Shown here in pieces: positions 5,492 through 6,007 of a stretch of 6,007 nucleotides of DNA. The stretch's first letter is position 1. Each line of letters starts with the position of its first letter. The translations under genes were made by a program, and so were the position numbers. The notes beneath the pieces were generated by a model. It saw only the letters and a list, made by a program, of their open reading frames with translations, was not told the origin of the DNA and did no database searches. Source of the stretch: an uncultured Pseudorhodobacter sp. (GTDB taxonomy: Bacteria; Pseudomonadota; Alphaproteobacteria; Rhodobacterales; Rhodobacteraceae); contig CAMFIX010000209.1 of assembly GCA_945952425.1 (NCBI GenBank), positions 1-6,007 of the forward strand. The letters are read 5' to 3'.

Positions 5492-5938
5492 ATGCCGAAC
5501 GACCTGGACAGCTTTGACGCGGCCATCCTGGCCGTGCTGGAGGGCGAGGGGCGGCTGTCGGCGACCGAGATCGGGGCGCGGATCGGCCTGTCGAAAAGTC
5601 CGGTCCAGGCGCGGATCAAGCGGCTGGAGGCCGCGGGGGTGATCCGCGGCTATGGCGCGCGGCTGGACCGGGTGGCGATGGGCCAGGCGCATGTGGCCTT
5701 CGTCGAGGTGCGGCTGTCGGACACGCGCGAGGCGGCGCTTCAGGCCTTCAACAAGGCCGTGCAGCAAGTGCCCGAGGTCGAGGAATGCCACATGATCGCC
5801 AGCCGCTTCGATTACCTCTTGAAGGTGCGGACGGCCGACATCCAGGCCTATCGCCGGGTTCTGGGCGAGCGAATCTCGGCGCTCCCGCATGTCGCGGCGA
5901 CCTCGACCTATGTCGCGATGGAGACGGTGAAGGATTAG
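5492..5938 (+). CDS. putR: Lrp/AsnC family transcriptional regulator of proline catabolism (PutR)
   Basis: A 148-aa protein with the two-domain layout of Lrp/AsnC regulators, normally about 140-165 aa. Residues 5-60 form the winged helix-turn-helix: LDSFDAAILAVLEGEGRLSA, then TEIGARIGLSKSPVQARIKR, which includes the recognition helix, then LEAAGVIRGYGARLD. Residues about 65-145 form the ligand-binding RAM domain: AHVAFVEVRLSD, VPEVEECHMIASRFDYLLKV, then LPHVAATSTYVAMETVKD. Family members assemble as dimers to octamers and bind or bend DNA in response to amino acids. Divergence from putA, with a 105-base shared control region, makes PutR the obvious call; in Rhodobacter capsulatus the homologue is an Lrp-like activator of putA that responds to proline. 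The start at 5492 has a strong AGGGGG (5480-5485) 6 bases upstream; an in-frame ATG at 5477 would overlap that site and is less likely. Autoregulation is plausible but not shown by the sequence. Confidence 0.92.
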   Translation: MPNDLDSFDAAILAVLEGEGRLSATEIGARIGLSKSPVQARIKRLEAAGVIRGYGARLDRVAMGQAHVAFVEVRLSDTREAALQAFNKAVQQVPEVEECHMIASRFDYLLKVRTADIQAYRRVLGERISALPHVAATSTYVAMETVKD

Positions 5939-5967
5939 GCCAAAAATTTTCGGCGAAAATTTTTGGC
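5939..5967 (+). terminator. Perfect 13-bp AT-cored stem-loop directly after putR, probable terminator
   Basis: GCCAAAAATTTTC (5939-5951) pairs perfectly with GAAAATTTTTGGC (5955-5967) around a GGC loop, starting on the base after the putR TAG. The A/T runs lie inside the stem, so on either strand the 3' arm carries a run of T. This fits a terminator, possibly bidirectional, and stands out sharply from the GC-rich surroundings. I recall similar A/T-core hairpins as common gene-end elements in Rhodobacterales. Confidence 0.65.
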
Positions 5968-5976
5968 GCCCAACCG

Positions 5977-6007
5977 TCAGCGCAAAAGCCGCTTCTGCAA
6001 CCCGGGG
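5977..6007 (-). CDS. Possible 3' end of a convergent gene (tentative)
   Basis: On the - strand the last bases read PGLQKRLLR followed by TGA (stop at 5977-5979), the basic sort of tail many bacterial proteins have. The probable bidirectional terminator between it and putR agrees with a convergent gene here. Only nine codons are visible, no family can be recognised, and an open frame this short means little by itself. Confidence 0.25.
   Translation of the reverse strand, partial: PGLQKRLLR

Overview
The window looks like chromosomal DNA from a Rhodobacterales-type alphaproteobacterium (Rhodobacter/Paracoccus relatives). The reasons are very high GC content, GC-rich codon third positions, a proline dehydrogenase without the ribbon-helix-helix domain that is divergent from an Lrp-type putR (the arrangement known in Rhodobacter capsulatus), and GC-rich intergenic hairpins. 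No mobile element, CRISPR array, tRNA or rRNA is visible.

Left part (1-1747, all + strand): the 3' end of waaA (Kdo transferase of lipid A/LPS core assembly), a DIPP-like NUDIX hydrolase (431-922), a small zinc-ribbon-like DUF1178 protein (1017-1415) and a SlyX-family coiled-coil protein (1547-1747). The gaps of 83 to 131 bases each hold at least one stem-loop. The strongest is a nested inverted repeat (1443-1506) in front of slyX with a perfect 13-bp inner stem.

Middle (1748-1978): a 231-base convergent gap between slyX and putA. It has no convincing gene but contains two inverted-repeat structures. A further small hairpin spans the putA stop codon.

Right part (1979-5938): a divergent proline-catabolism locus. 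putA (- strand, 1135 aa) is a bifunctional type B PutA: FAD proline dehydrogenase, then NAD+-dependent glutamate-semialdehyde (P5C) dehydrogenase, then a C-terminal extension ending in the conserved PutA tail. It lacks the N-terminal DNA-binding domain with which E. coli PutA represses itself. That role probably belongs to putR (+ strand, 148 aa), an Lrp/AsnC-family regulator whose start lies 105 bases from that of putA. The shared gap contains a good -10 for putA and a 6+6 palindrome overlapping the putA ribosome-binding site. putR is followed at once by a perfect 13-bp AT-cored hairpin, probably a terminator. The last 31 bases may hold the 3' end of a convergent gene.

Overall this is ordinary housekeeping and catabolic DNA. 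I found no credible new system. The items worth a second look are the intergenic repeat structures and the putA/putR control region.
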